From assembly GCA_964400165.1 (NCBI GenBank), contig CAYNSX010000011.1, positions 1 through 55,621 of the forward strand: DNA of 55,621 bases, in the 5' to 3' direction. The stretch is from CAYNSX01 sp964400165 (lineage in GTDB: Bacteria; Armatimonadota; Hebobacteria; CAYNSX01). The position numbers and the translations under genes were made by a program. Within the stretch, counting starts at the first letter, position 1. Every line of letters begins with the position of its first letter. The notes beneath the pieces are model-generated. The model searched no databases and was not told the DNA's origin. It worked only from the letters and a program-made list of their open reading frames with translations. Of this stretch, positions 33,702 through 40,717 are shown one piece after another.

Positions 33702-34224
33702 CCCTCCCCCTGCCGCGCACCCGGCCGCGCCGACGCGCCGCATCCCATTGCCGCTGGCGCTGGTGGTCATCCTCGCCGCGGTGGTGCTGGTCAGTTGGCA
33801 GGGCTACCATTATTTTCAGAGCCGCCCGAGCACGGTCGTAGACGCGTTCCTGCGCGCCTCCGAGCGCGGCGACTATGCCGCAATGGCCGGTTTGCTGTCG
33901 TCGTCGACGCGGGATCTGCTCGAGAGTCAGGGCGCCGATCTGAAGAAGCCTGACGACTGGATGCCCAACCTCATCACGGACGGCAAGCGCGTGCCGTTGG
34001 AAGCGAAAGTGCGCCACGAATTGCTCAAGACTGAGTCGCGCGGCGACTCGCTGTTTGCCACGGTGCGCACCACCATCGAGACCTCGCCCGCCGTTGAGCC
34101 CTTCGAGCACTCCCTCGTCGCCCGGCGGGAGCCGGAGTCCACCGTCTATCGCATACTGACCGGCGTCGTCAATGGCAAGCCGGTCCTGGTCGGCGCCGGC
34201 GGCCGCGGCGCGGGGATGGAGTAA
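33670..34224 (+). CDS. Membrane-anchored protein with NTF2-like-type domain, copy B
   Basis: 184 aa: a Pro-rich N-terminus, one membrane helix (LPLALVVILAAVVLVSW), then STVVDAFLRASERGDYAAMAGLLSS, matching the domain opening of the preceding protein. The rest is predicted alpha+beta, ending in GGRGAG. It overlaps copy A by 32 bases and has an AAGGAG upstream of its ATG. Probably exported with the domain outside the inner membrane. No family name can be given with confidence. Confidence 0.65.
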   Translation: MSNPELETPSSPPPAAHPAAPTRRIPLPLALVVILAAVVLVSWQGYHYFQSRPSTVVDAFLRASERGDYAAMAGLLSSSTRDLLESQGADLKKPDDWMPNLITDGKRVPLEAKVRHELLKTESRGDSLFATVRTTIETSPAVEPFEHSLVARREPESTVYRILTGVVNGKPVLVGAGGRGAGME

Positions 34225-34267
34225 CGGCCACGCGCGTGACTTGCGCCTCGCCGCGCCGGCTCCCGCG

Positions 34268-35254
34268 ATGACGCGTACCCGCATCGGCGTCATCGGCACT
34301 GGCCGCATGGGCGCCAAGCACGCCCGCGCGCTTGCCGCGCTGCCGGAAGTGGACCTGGTCGGCGTCGCCGACCACCACCCGGCGCGGGCGGACGAAGTCG
34401 CCGCCGCCGCCCAGACGAAAAGTTTTCACGATTACCGCGAACTGTTGCCCCACTTGGAATGCGTCGTCGTCGCCGCCTCCACCGCCGCGCACGGTGAAAT
34501 CGGCGCCGACTGCGCCCGCGCCGGCGTGCACATTCTGCTCGAGAAGCCGATGTGCCTCACTGTCGCCGAAGCCGAATCGCTGCTCGCCGAAGTCGGCCGC
34601 GCCGGGGTCGTCTTGATGGTCGGCCATACCGAACTCTTCAACCCTGCCGTCGCCGAACTCCGCCGCCGCGTCGCCGGTGAGCAAGTGCTCTCGCTCCTCG
34701 CGGAGCGGCTCGCCCCCTCCTTCCCGCCGACCGAAGCCCTCGATGTCATCGCCAACCTGATGGTGCACGACCTCGCCGTCGCCGGCGCCTTGCTGCAGAC
34801 CGCGGGGACGCCGGTTTTCGCCTGGGGGCGGCGCGTGCAGGCGCCGTTCCTTGACTACGCTACTGCGTCGGTCAGTTACGGGCGCGCCATCGGCTGTTTC
34901 CTCGCCAGTTACCTCAACCCGCACACCGTCCGCACCCTCTGCGTCCACGGTCTCGGCTGGTTCGCTGAAGTGGACTACCTGAACCGCTCGCTGAAGATGG
35001 CTGAGGGCGACCAGCCGCTGCGGCCGGTGCCGGTCACCGACTGGGACCCCCTGCAATCCGAAATCCGGCATTTCCTCGGTTGTATTCGCGACGGCCATAA
35101 GCCAGAATCGAGCGGCCTCGACGGCCTGCGGCTCCTGCGCCTGTCCATCGCGCTGCGCGACACCGCGCTGGAAGTGGCGGAGGGCCTGCGCCGCCCCGAA
35201 GAGGCCGACGAGCCGGTGCCCTTGCCGGGCGCCGGTTCCAGCGCGACGACCTAG
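34268..35254 (+). CDS. Gfo/Idh/MocA-family oxidoreductase
   Basis: A 328-aa NAD(P)-dependent sugar-type oxidoreductase: Rossmann motif IGVIGTGRMGAKHARALAAL, the EKPMCLT motif after the second beta strand, and the C-terminal beta-sheet domain with VHDLAVAGALL and WDPLQSEIRHFLGCI. Relatives oxidise or reduce hydroxyl groups of sugars, inositol or their nucleotide-linked forms. The start at 34268 puts the Rossmann strand directly at the N-terminus; 32 upstream codons are open but overlap the previous gene and are unlike protein. The substrate is unknown. Confidence 0.9.
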   Translation: MTRTRIGVIGTGRMGAKHARALAALPEVDLVGVADHHPARADEVAAAAQTKSFHDYRELLPHLECVVVAASTAAHGEIGADCARAGVHILLEKPMCLTVAEAESLLAEVGRAGVVLMVGHTELFNPAVAELRRRVAGEQVLSLLAERLAPSFPPTEALDVIANLMVHDLAVAGALLQTAGTPVFAWGRRVQAPFLDYATASVSYGRAIGCFLASYLNPHTVRTLCVHGLGWFAEVDYLNRSLKMAEGDQPLRPVPVTDWDPLQSEIRHFLGCIRDGHKPESSGLDGLRLLRLSIALRDTALEVAEGLRRPEEADEPVPLPGAGSSATT

Positions 35255-35256
35255 CC

Positions 35257-35841
35257 ATGCGGAAAACCTTCTATCTGACCGAGCAGGACGCCGGGCACGC
35301 CATCGAGATGCACATTGGCGATGCCCTGGAAATCACGCTGGATGAACGCGGCGGCACCGGCCGCTGGGCGCCCGCAATCAAAGGCGAGGCCCTCCGCCTC
35401 AACCGCGACACCGAGCACGGCTACTTCCTGCTCACCGAAGACGGCCATTCGGTTGTCCATCGCTTCAGCGCCGTCAGCGAGGGGCACGCGGTGCTCGAAC
35501 TGCGGTACGAAAACACGCATACGCCGGCGAAACCGCAAGACCGCATCCACATTGGCGTCACCGTCGGCAATCCGCCGCCGCTCAAGCGGGCGCGGCTGTT
35601 GATCGAACCGGCACGCGTGTCGCAACTCGCCGTCTGGATTTTCACCGCGCTCCTGATCTCGCTCGGCCTGGTGCTCGCCGGGTTTCGGATGGTGCAACTC
35701 GGCCAGGACTTCGAGACCACCCGCGACTTCTGGATGGGCGTCATTCTGGCGCTCGGCGGCGCGCTGTTGAGCGCCATCTTCGGTTTCCGCCTGATGAACG
35801 CCCTGACGCATATGTCGGAGCGCGATGGCCGCAAGCGGTAG
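35257..35841 (+). CDS. Chagasin-like domain fused to two membrane helices
   Basis: 194 aa. Residues about 1-105 resemble the chagasin/I42 cysteine-peptidase-inhibitor fold: LTEQDAGHAIEMHIGDALEI, a GGTGRW loop at the place of the NPTTGYxW loop, then HRFSAVSEGHAVLELRYEN; the third RPW loop reads NTHTP. Two membrane helices follow (WIFTALLISLGLVLAGF and WMGVILALGGALLSAIFGF). There is no signal peptide, so the topology would place the domain in the cytoplasm unless the protein inserts unusually. Inhibitory function is a guess. The gene starts 2 bases after the oxidoreductase stop and overlaps thiE by 17 bases. Confidence 0.6.
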   Translation: MRKTFYLTEQDAGHAIEMHIGDALEITLDERGGTGRWAPAIKGEALRLNRDTEHGYFLLTEDGHSVVHRFSAVSEGHAVLELRYENTHTPAKPQDRIHIGVTVGNPPPLKRARLLIEPARVSQLAVWIFTALLISLGLVLAGFRMVQLGQDFETTRDFWMGVILALGGALLSAIFGFRLMNALTHMSERDGRKR

Positions 35842-36475
35842 CCCGGCCGCCGGCTGGGCGCTCTGCGTCGTCACTGCCCGCACTCCCCGTTGTGACCACC
35901 TCGATTGCGTGCGCGCCGCCATCGCCGGCGGCGCGCCGCTGGTGCAGTTGCGCGTCAAGGAGGGCTCCGACGCCGACCTCCGCCCGCTCGCCGAGCGGGC
36001 GCGGGCGCTGACGCGCGCCGCCGGCGTGCGTCTCATCGTGAATGACCGCGTAGACCTGGCACTCGCGGTGGGCGCCGACGGCGTCCACCTCGGCCCCGAC
36101 GACGAACCCTGGGCCGCGGCGCGGCAGCGCGCGCCGTCGCTCTGCATCGGCGCGTCGGTGTCGAACCGCGCCGAGACTTCACAGGCCCTGGCGGCGGGGG
36201 TACACTACCTCGGCGCCGGTCCCGTTTTCGCCACCGCGACGAAGTCCGATGCCGGCGCCCCGATCGGGCTGGAGGGCCTGCGCGTGATGTGTGAGATGGC
36301 GACCGTGCCCGTGCTGGCGATTGGCGGCATCACCGCAGCGAACGCCCGCGCCGTGCGTGCCGCCGGCGCCGCCGGCGTGGCGGTGGTTTCGGCAGTGAGC
36401 GACGCGGACGACCCGGTGGCGGCGGTGCGCGCCCTGTGGCGCGCCGTCAACCTGGCCGGCGAGGAGATCCGATGA
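35825..36475 (+). CDS. thiE: Thiamine-phosphate synthase
   Basis: A 216-aa TIM-barrel enzyme joining HMP-PP and thiazole phosphate to thiamine phosphate. Conserved elements are LVQLRVKEGSDADL, LIVNDRVDLALAVGADGVHLG, SVSNRAETSQAL, YLGAGPVFATATKSDAG (pyrophosphate and thiazole binding) and VLAIGGITAANA. It is coupled to thiC by ATGA and so heads a thiE-thiC-thiL set. No TPP riboswitch is visible upstream; the gene begins inside the preceding ORF. Confidence 0.93.
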   Translation: MAASGSPAAGWALCVVTARTPRCDHLDCVRAAIAGGAPLVQLRVKEGSDADLRPLAERARALTRAAGVRLIVNDRVDLALAVGADGVHLGPDDEPWAAARQRAPSLCIGASVSNRAETSQALAAGVHYLGAGPVFATATKSDAGAPIGLEGLRVMCEMATVPVLAIGGITAANARAVRAAGAAGVAVVSAVSDADDPVAAVRALWRAVNLAGEEIR

Positions 36476-37812
36476 CGCTACGCGAACAGGCGGCTCAGGG
36501 CCAGATCACCGAGACGATGCGCGTTGTCGCCGCCAAGGAGGAAGTCCTCCCCGAGGACATCCGCCAGGGCGTCGCCGACGGCACCCTCGTCATCCCCGCA
36601 AACAATCAGCACACCTGGATTGACCCCATCGGCATCGGCAAGGGACTGTTCACCAAGGTCAACGCCAACATCGGAACATCCGATGTCTCCTATGACCTCG
36701 ACACCGAACTCGAAAAACTGCGCACGGCTCTCGAATACGGCGCCACCACCACGATGGATTTGAGCACCTGGGGCGACCTCGACACCATCCGCGACACACT
36801 CGTGCGTGCCTCGCCCGCGCCGGTCGGCTCGGTGCCCATCTATCAGGCGGCGAAGGAAGCGGCGGAACTCGGCCGCGGCGTCATTCACATGGAGCCGGAG
36901 CAGATGTTCGACGCCGTCGAGCGTCACGCCGCTAGCGGCATCGACTATGTCACCGTCCACTGCGGCGTCACCCGCCAGGGCGTCGAGCGCCTCAACCGCT
37001 TCGGCCGCGTCACCGATATGGTCAGCCGCGGCGGCACGATGATGGCTCTCTGGATGCTCGCCAACAACCGCGAGAATCCGTTCTACGAACACTTCGACCG
37101 CCTGCTCGACATCGCCAAGCGCTACGACCTGACGCTCTCCCTCGGCGACGGGCTGCGCCCCGGCTCCATCGCCGACGCCACCGACATTCCGCAACTCACC
37201 GAACTCCTCGCGCTCGGCGAACTCGTCGAGGCCTGCCGCGACGCCGGCGTGCAGGCGATGGTCGAAGGCCCCGGCCATGTGCCGCTCAACGAAATCGAAG
37301 CGAATGTCCTGCTCGAAAAGAAGGTCTGCCGCGGCGCGCCGTTCTACATCCTCGGGATGCTCACCTGCGACATCGGCGCCGGCCATGACCACATCACCGG
37401 CGCCATCGGCGGCGCCGTCGCCGCGGCGGCGGGCGCCGATATGCTCTGCTATGTCACGCCCTCCGAGCACCTCGGCCTGCCCGGCCCGAACGAAGTGCGC
37501 GAAGGGCTGATTGCGTTCCGCATCGCCGCGCACTCGGGCGACATCGTGAAGCTCGGCAAGAAAGCACAGCGCCGCGACGACGCCATGTCCGTCGCCCGCC
37601 GGGCGCTTGATTGGGAGGGGCAGTTTGCCCAAGCCCTCGATCCCGTCGGCGCCCGCGCGCTCTTCGAGCCGTCGCTCGGCGAAGGCGACACCGCCTGCGC
37701 GATGTGCGGCGACCTGTGCGTCTTCAAACTGCAATCGGAGATTATGAACGACCGCGGCGAACCGGTCTTCCCGGTGCTCGGCAAGCAAAAGACGCGCCTG
37801 CCGATCCTCTGA
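36472..37812 (+). CDS. thiC: Phosphomethylpyrimidine synthase (short ThiC)
   Basis: A 446-aa radical-SAM enzyme converting aminoimidazole ribotide to HMP phosphate. Conserved parts are NIGTSDVSYD, GATTTMDLSTWGDL, DYVTVHCGVT, SLGDGLRPGSIADA, EGPGHVPLNEI and ITGAIGGAVAAAAGADMLCYVTP. The C-terminal iron-sulfur cluster site reads CAMCGDLC (Cys409, 412, 416), spacing CX2CX3C, whereas the plant and E. coli type has CX2CX4C. Length also fits the short ThiC form lacking the N-terminal extension. GAGGAG lies six bases before the ATG. Confidence 0.95.
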   Translation: MTLREQAAQGQITETMRVVAAKEEVLPEDIRQGVADGTLVIPANNQHTWIDPIGIGKGLFTKVNANIGTSDVSYDLDTELEKLRTALEYGATTTMDLSTWGDLDTIRDTLVRASPAPVGSVPIYQAAKEAAELGRGVIHMEPEQMFDAVERHAASGIDYVTVHCGVTRQGVERLNRFGRVTDMVSRGGTMMALWMLANNRENPFYEHFDRLLDIAKRYDLTLSLGDGLRPGSIADATDIPQLTELLALGELVEACRDAGVQAMVEGPGHVPLNEIEANVLLEKKVCRGAPFYILGMLTCDIGAGHDHITGAIGGAVAAAAGADMLCYVTPSEHLGLPGPNEVREGLIAFRIAAHSGDIVKLGKKAQRRDDAMSVARRALDWEGQFAQALDPVGARALFEPSLGEGDTACAMCGDLCVFKLQSEIMNDRGEPVFPVLGKQKTRLPIL

Positions 37813-37817
37813 TCCCC

Positions 37818-38828
37818 GTGCCCGAACAACTCCGCACGCTGGGGGAGTTCGGGTGGCTCAAGCGCCTGCGCGGCCGTGCCGGGCCCTGGGGCCCGACGGA
37901 CGGCCTCGGTCTCGGTGAAGACACCGCCGCATTGCCGCCCGTCATTGCCGGCTGGCTCCTCGCTACCGTCGACACCCTGATCGAAGACATCCACTTCCGC
38001 ACGCACTGGGCGTCCTTTGCCGACATCGGTCACAAGGCGCTCGCGGTCAGTCTCTCCGACATCGCCGCGATGGGCGGCACGCCGCGCTGGGCGCTCGTCG
38101 CCCTCGGCGTGCCGGGCACGACGCTGGTGGACGACCTCGACGCCCTGTACGGCGCGCTGGGCGACCTGGCGCAGGCCCACGGCGTCGAAGTGGTGGGAGG
38201 CGACACCACGCGCTCCGAATTCCTGCTGGCCTCGACGACGGTGCTGGGCGAAAGCGACCCGGCCCGCACGCTCTCGCGCCGCGGCGCCCGACCGGGCGAC
38301 CTGGTCTGCGTCACCGGCGACCTCGGCCTCGCTGCCGCAGGCCTAGTGATTCTCGAAACGGGCGCGCCGGTGGACGACGCGGTGGCGCCCGCGGTGCAGC
38401 GGCTGCTCCGCCCGCAGCCGCGCCTCGCCGCCGGCCGCGCGCTCGCCGCCTCCGGCCGCGTCACCGCCTGCATCGATTTGAGCGACGGGCTGTCGAGCGA
38501 CATTTGTCGCATCGCCGAAGAGAGTGGGGTGGGGGCGCGCATTGACCTGGCCGCCGTCCCCTGCGCGCCGGCCTGCCGCACCGCTGCCGGGCGTCTGCGG
38601 GGGGACGCACTCCAGTGGGCGCTCGAAGGCGGCGAGGATTACGAATTGCTATTCACGCTTCCGCCGGGCGCCGCCGACGATGTCGGCATCGCGCTCGGCT
38701 TGGCCGGCGCCGGTTGCATTCCCGTCGGCGAAATTCTCCCCGCCGCCGAGGGCATCACCGCCCGCGCCGACGGTACGGCGCGCCCGCTCGGCCTCGGCTT
38801 CGACCACTTTCGCGGCCGGGGAGAGTAA
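37818..38828 (+). CDS. thiL: Thiamine-monophosphate kinase
   Basis: A 336-aa ATP-dependent kinase making thiamine diphosphate: LGEDTAALP, TVDTLIEDIHFRTHW (metal-binding acidic residues), SLSDIAAMGGTPRWAL, VVGGDTTRS, DLSDGLSSDICRIA and EGGEDYELLFTLPP. The GTG at 37818, five bases after the thiC stop, gives the normal N-terminus (EQLRTLGEFGWLKRLR). It completes a thiE-thiC-thiL cluster; thiD, thiG and thiS are not in the window. Confidence 0.93.
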   Translation: MPEQLRTLGEFGWLKRLRGRAGPWGPTDGLGLGEDTAALPPVIAGWLLATVDTLIEDIHFRTHWASFADIGHKALAVSLSDIAAMGGTPRWALVALGVPGTTLVDDLDALYGALGDLAQAHGVEVVGGDTTRSEFLLASTTVLGESDPARTLSRRGARPGDLVCVTGDLGLAAAGLVILETGAPVDDAVAPAVQRLLRPQPRLAAGRALAASGRVTACIDLSDGLSSDICRIAEESGVGARIDLAAVPCAPACRTAAGRLRGDALQWALEGGEDYELLFTLPPGAADDVGIALGLAGAGCIPVGEILPAAEGITARADGTARPLGLGFDHFRGRGE

Positions 38829-38835
38829 CGCGGCG

Positions 38836-39918
38836 ATGAAGTCCGGTCGGGTCGTGATACACCGCGGCGGCGCGGCGCGCCCGCGGCACCGGATGTCCCT
38901 GCGGGCATGGCTGGTCGTTTGCTTCGTCATCTTCGGAGTAGCGGCGGCCGGTGTCCTGATAGTGCAGCGCACCCTCGACACGCCACGCGACGCCGCCGGC
39001 ACGCCGCAGGAGTTCGTCGTGCGGGAAGGCGATTCGGCGACTGCCGTCCTCGACCGCCTCGCGGCGGACGGCCTGGTGCGCCACGCCGGCCTGCTCCTCT
39101 GGGCGGGCCTGCTCACCGGCGAGGCCCGCCGCCTGCAGCCCGGCGCCTATGAATTGAGCGCGGCGATGCCGCCCCGAGGCATCTTGCGCCGCTTGGCCAG
39201 CGGCGAGAGCGTCGTCGCACGCATTACAATCCCCGAGGGGCTGACCGTGAAACAGATCGCCGCGCTCCTCGGGGAGAAACGCATCACCGACCCCGACGCC
39301 TTCCTGCTCCTCGCCACCACCGGCGGGCGGCAATTCGTCACCGACTTCCCGCAGCCCGGCGAGTCGCTCGAGGGCTACCTGTTTCCCGACACTTACGATT
39401 TCCGCCCCGGCGCCGACCCGAAGACGGTCATCGACCGGATGCTGGGCCGCTTCACCGAGATCGCGTGGAAGGCGTTAGGGCCCGCCCTCGCCGCGCAGCC
39501 CGCGGACTCCAGTCCGACGCTGCACGATCTCGTCACGCTCGCCTCGCTCGTCGAAGCGGAAGCCAAAGTCGACGACGAGCGCGCGCGCATCGCCGGCGTC
39601 CTGCGCAACCGCCTCAAGGAAAACCGCGCGCTCGAGTGCGACGCCACCATTCAGTACGCGCTGCCGGAGCGCAAACCGGAACTGACGCTGGATGACCTGC
39701 AGCTCAATTCGCCGTACAACACCTACCAGCACACTGGCTTGCCGCCCGGTCCCATCTGCTCTCCCGGCCTGGCGTCGCTGCGCGCCGCGCAGGCGCCCGA
39801 AGACACGCCGTTCCTTTACTATGTTGCGCGCCCCAGCGGCGCCCACTTCTTCAGCCGCACGCTCGCCGAACACGAACAGGCCAAGCAGCGCGCCCGCCGG
39901 GAGCGCAATGGTGGCTAA
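38836..39918 (+). CDS. mltG: Endolytic peptidoglycan transglycosylase
   Basis: A 360-aa inner-membrane lytic transglycosylase of the YceG/MltG family that cuts nascent glycan strands. It has one N-terminal membrane helix (AWLVVCFVIFGVAAAGVLIV), a LysM-like region (QEFVVREGDSATAVLDRL), ESLEGYLFPDTYDF, the catalytic Glu segment LASLVEAEAKVDDERARIAGV, and YNTYQHTGLPPGPICSPG (GPI-x-NPG variant with Ser for Asn). The ATG at 38836 follows thiL by seven bases. Its end overlaps the PASTA gene by 11 bases, pairing two cell-wall-related genes. Confidence 0.92.
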   Translation: MKSGRVVIHRGGAARPRHRMSLRAWLVVCFVIFGVAAAGVLIVQRTLDTPRDAAGTPQEFVVREGDSATAVLDRLAADGLVRHAGLLLWAGLLTGEARRLQPGAYELSAAMPPRGILRRLASGESVVARITIPEGLTVKQIAALLGEKRITDPDAFLLLATTGGRQFVTDFPQPGESLEGYLFPDTYDFRPGADPKTVIDRMLGRFTEIAWKALGPALAAQPADSSPTLHDLVTLASLVEAEAKVDDERARIAGVLRNRLKENRALECDATIQYALPERKPELTLDDLQLNSPYNTYQHTGLPPGPICSPGLASLRAAQAPEDTPFLYYVARPSGAHFFSRTLAEHEQAKQRARRERNGG

Positions 39919-40714
39919 GTCCGCCTCCGCGCCGCGGCAGGACTGGGGCCGCCCGCGCGAATCGCCCGGCCTGACGCGGCAAGTGGTCTTCACGCTCGTG
40001 TTGCTGGCGATCGCTGCCGGCATCTATTACGGCATCCCGTTCCTCCTGAAAGTCACCACTCCGGAGTCGGTGAAAGTGGCGGCCCTCGTTGGCGTGCAGG
40101 AGCCGATCGCGCTCGACATTCTGCACCGCGACGGCCTGCTGCCCCAGGTCGTGCGCCGCGAATTCAGCGAGACCGTGAAGCTGGACGCGGTCATCAACAC
40201 CTCGCCGCCCGCCGGGCGCATCGTGCGGCGCGGTCGCACCATCAATCTGGTGGTGAGCGCCGGGTCGTCGCTGCGCGCGGTGCCCTCGCTGATCGGGATG
40301 ACCCGCCGCCGCGCCACGGAGCAACTGCAGGACCTCGGGTTGCATGTCGGGCAGGTGGACGAAGAGCCGAGCGAAGGCGTTCCGCCCGGTCGCGTCATCA
40401 GCCAGACCCCGGAAGCGGGCGCCAAGGTGCGCATCGGACAGGGCGTCGCCCTGGTGGTCAGCACCGGCGGCGCACAGGGCCCCGAACCGTCGCCCGGCCT
40501 GCGCACCGAGAAGAGCGCGTTGGTCGATATTACGGTGACCGGCAGCGGTGTGCAGGAAGTCAAAATCGTCGTCTCCGACGACGACGGGGAACGCGTCGCG
40601 TACAAGCAGTTCCATTCGCCGGGGGATGTCGTGCAAGTGCGCGTCAGCGGCCGGGGGGCGGTGCTGATCAAGTTGTATTCGAACGACCGCTTGCTCGAAG
40701 CGAAGCAACTGTAG
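39908..40714 (+). CDS. Membrane-anchored PASTA-domain protein
   Basis: 268 aa: a short cytoplasmic N-terminus, one membrane helix (QVVFTLVLLAIAAGIYYGIPFLL), then two PASTA-type modules (about 55-120 and 123-185, the second with VPSLIGMTRRRATEQLQDLGL and VISQTPEAGAKVRIGQGVALVVS), and a C-terminal beta domain. PASTA domains bind peptidoglycan fragments or beta-lactams. Unlike PknB or PBP2x there is no kinase or transpeptidase part. The Ser/Thr kinase at 18557 is not linked. Position after mltG suggests a cell-wall role. Confidence 0.85.
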   Translation: MVAKSASAPRQDWGRPRESPGLTRQVVFTLVLLAIAAGIYYGIPFLLKVTTPESVKVAALVGVQEPIALDILHRDGLLPQVVRREFSETVKLDAVINTSPPAGRIVRRGRTINLVVSAGSSLRAVPSLIGMTRRRATEQLQDLGLHVGQVDEEPSEGVPPGRVISQTPEAGAKVRIGQGVALVVSTGGAQGPEPSPGLRTEKSALVDITVTGSGVQEVKIVVSDDDGERVAYKQFHSPGDVVQVRVSGRGAVLIKLYSNDRLLEAKQL

Positions 40715-40717
40715 TCC

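Noticed and set aside
35600..35830. TPP riboswitch before the thiamine genes
   Set aside because: thiE starts inside the preceding ORF and no THI-box-like sequence is visible upstream.
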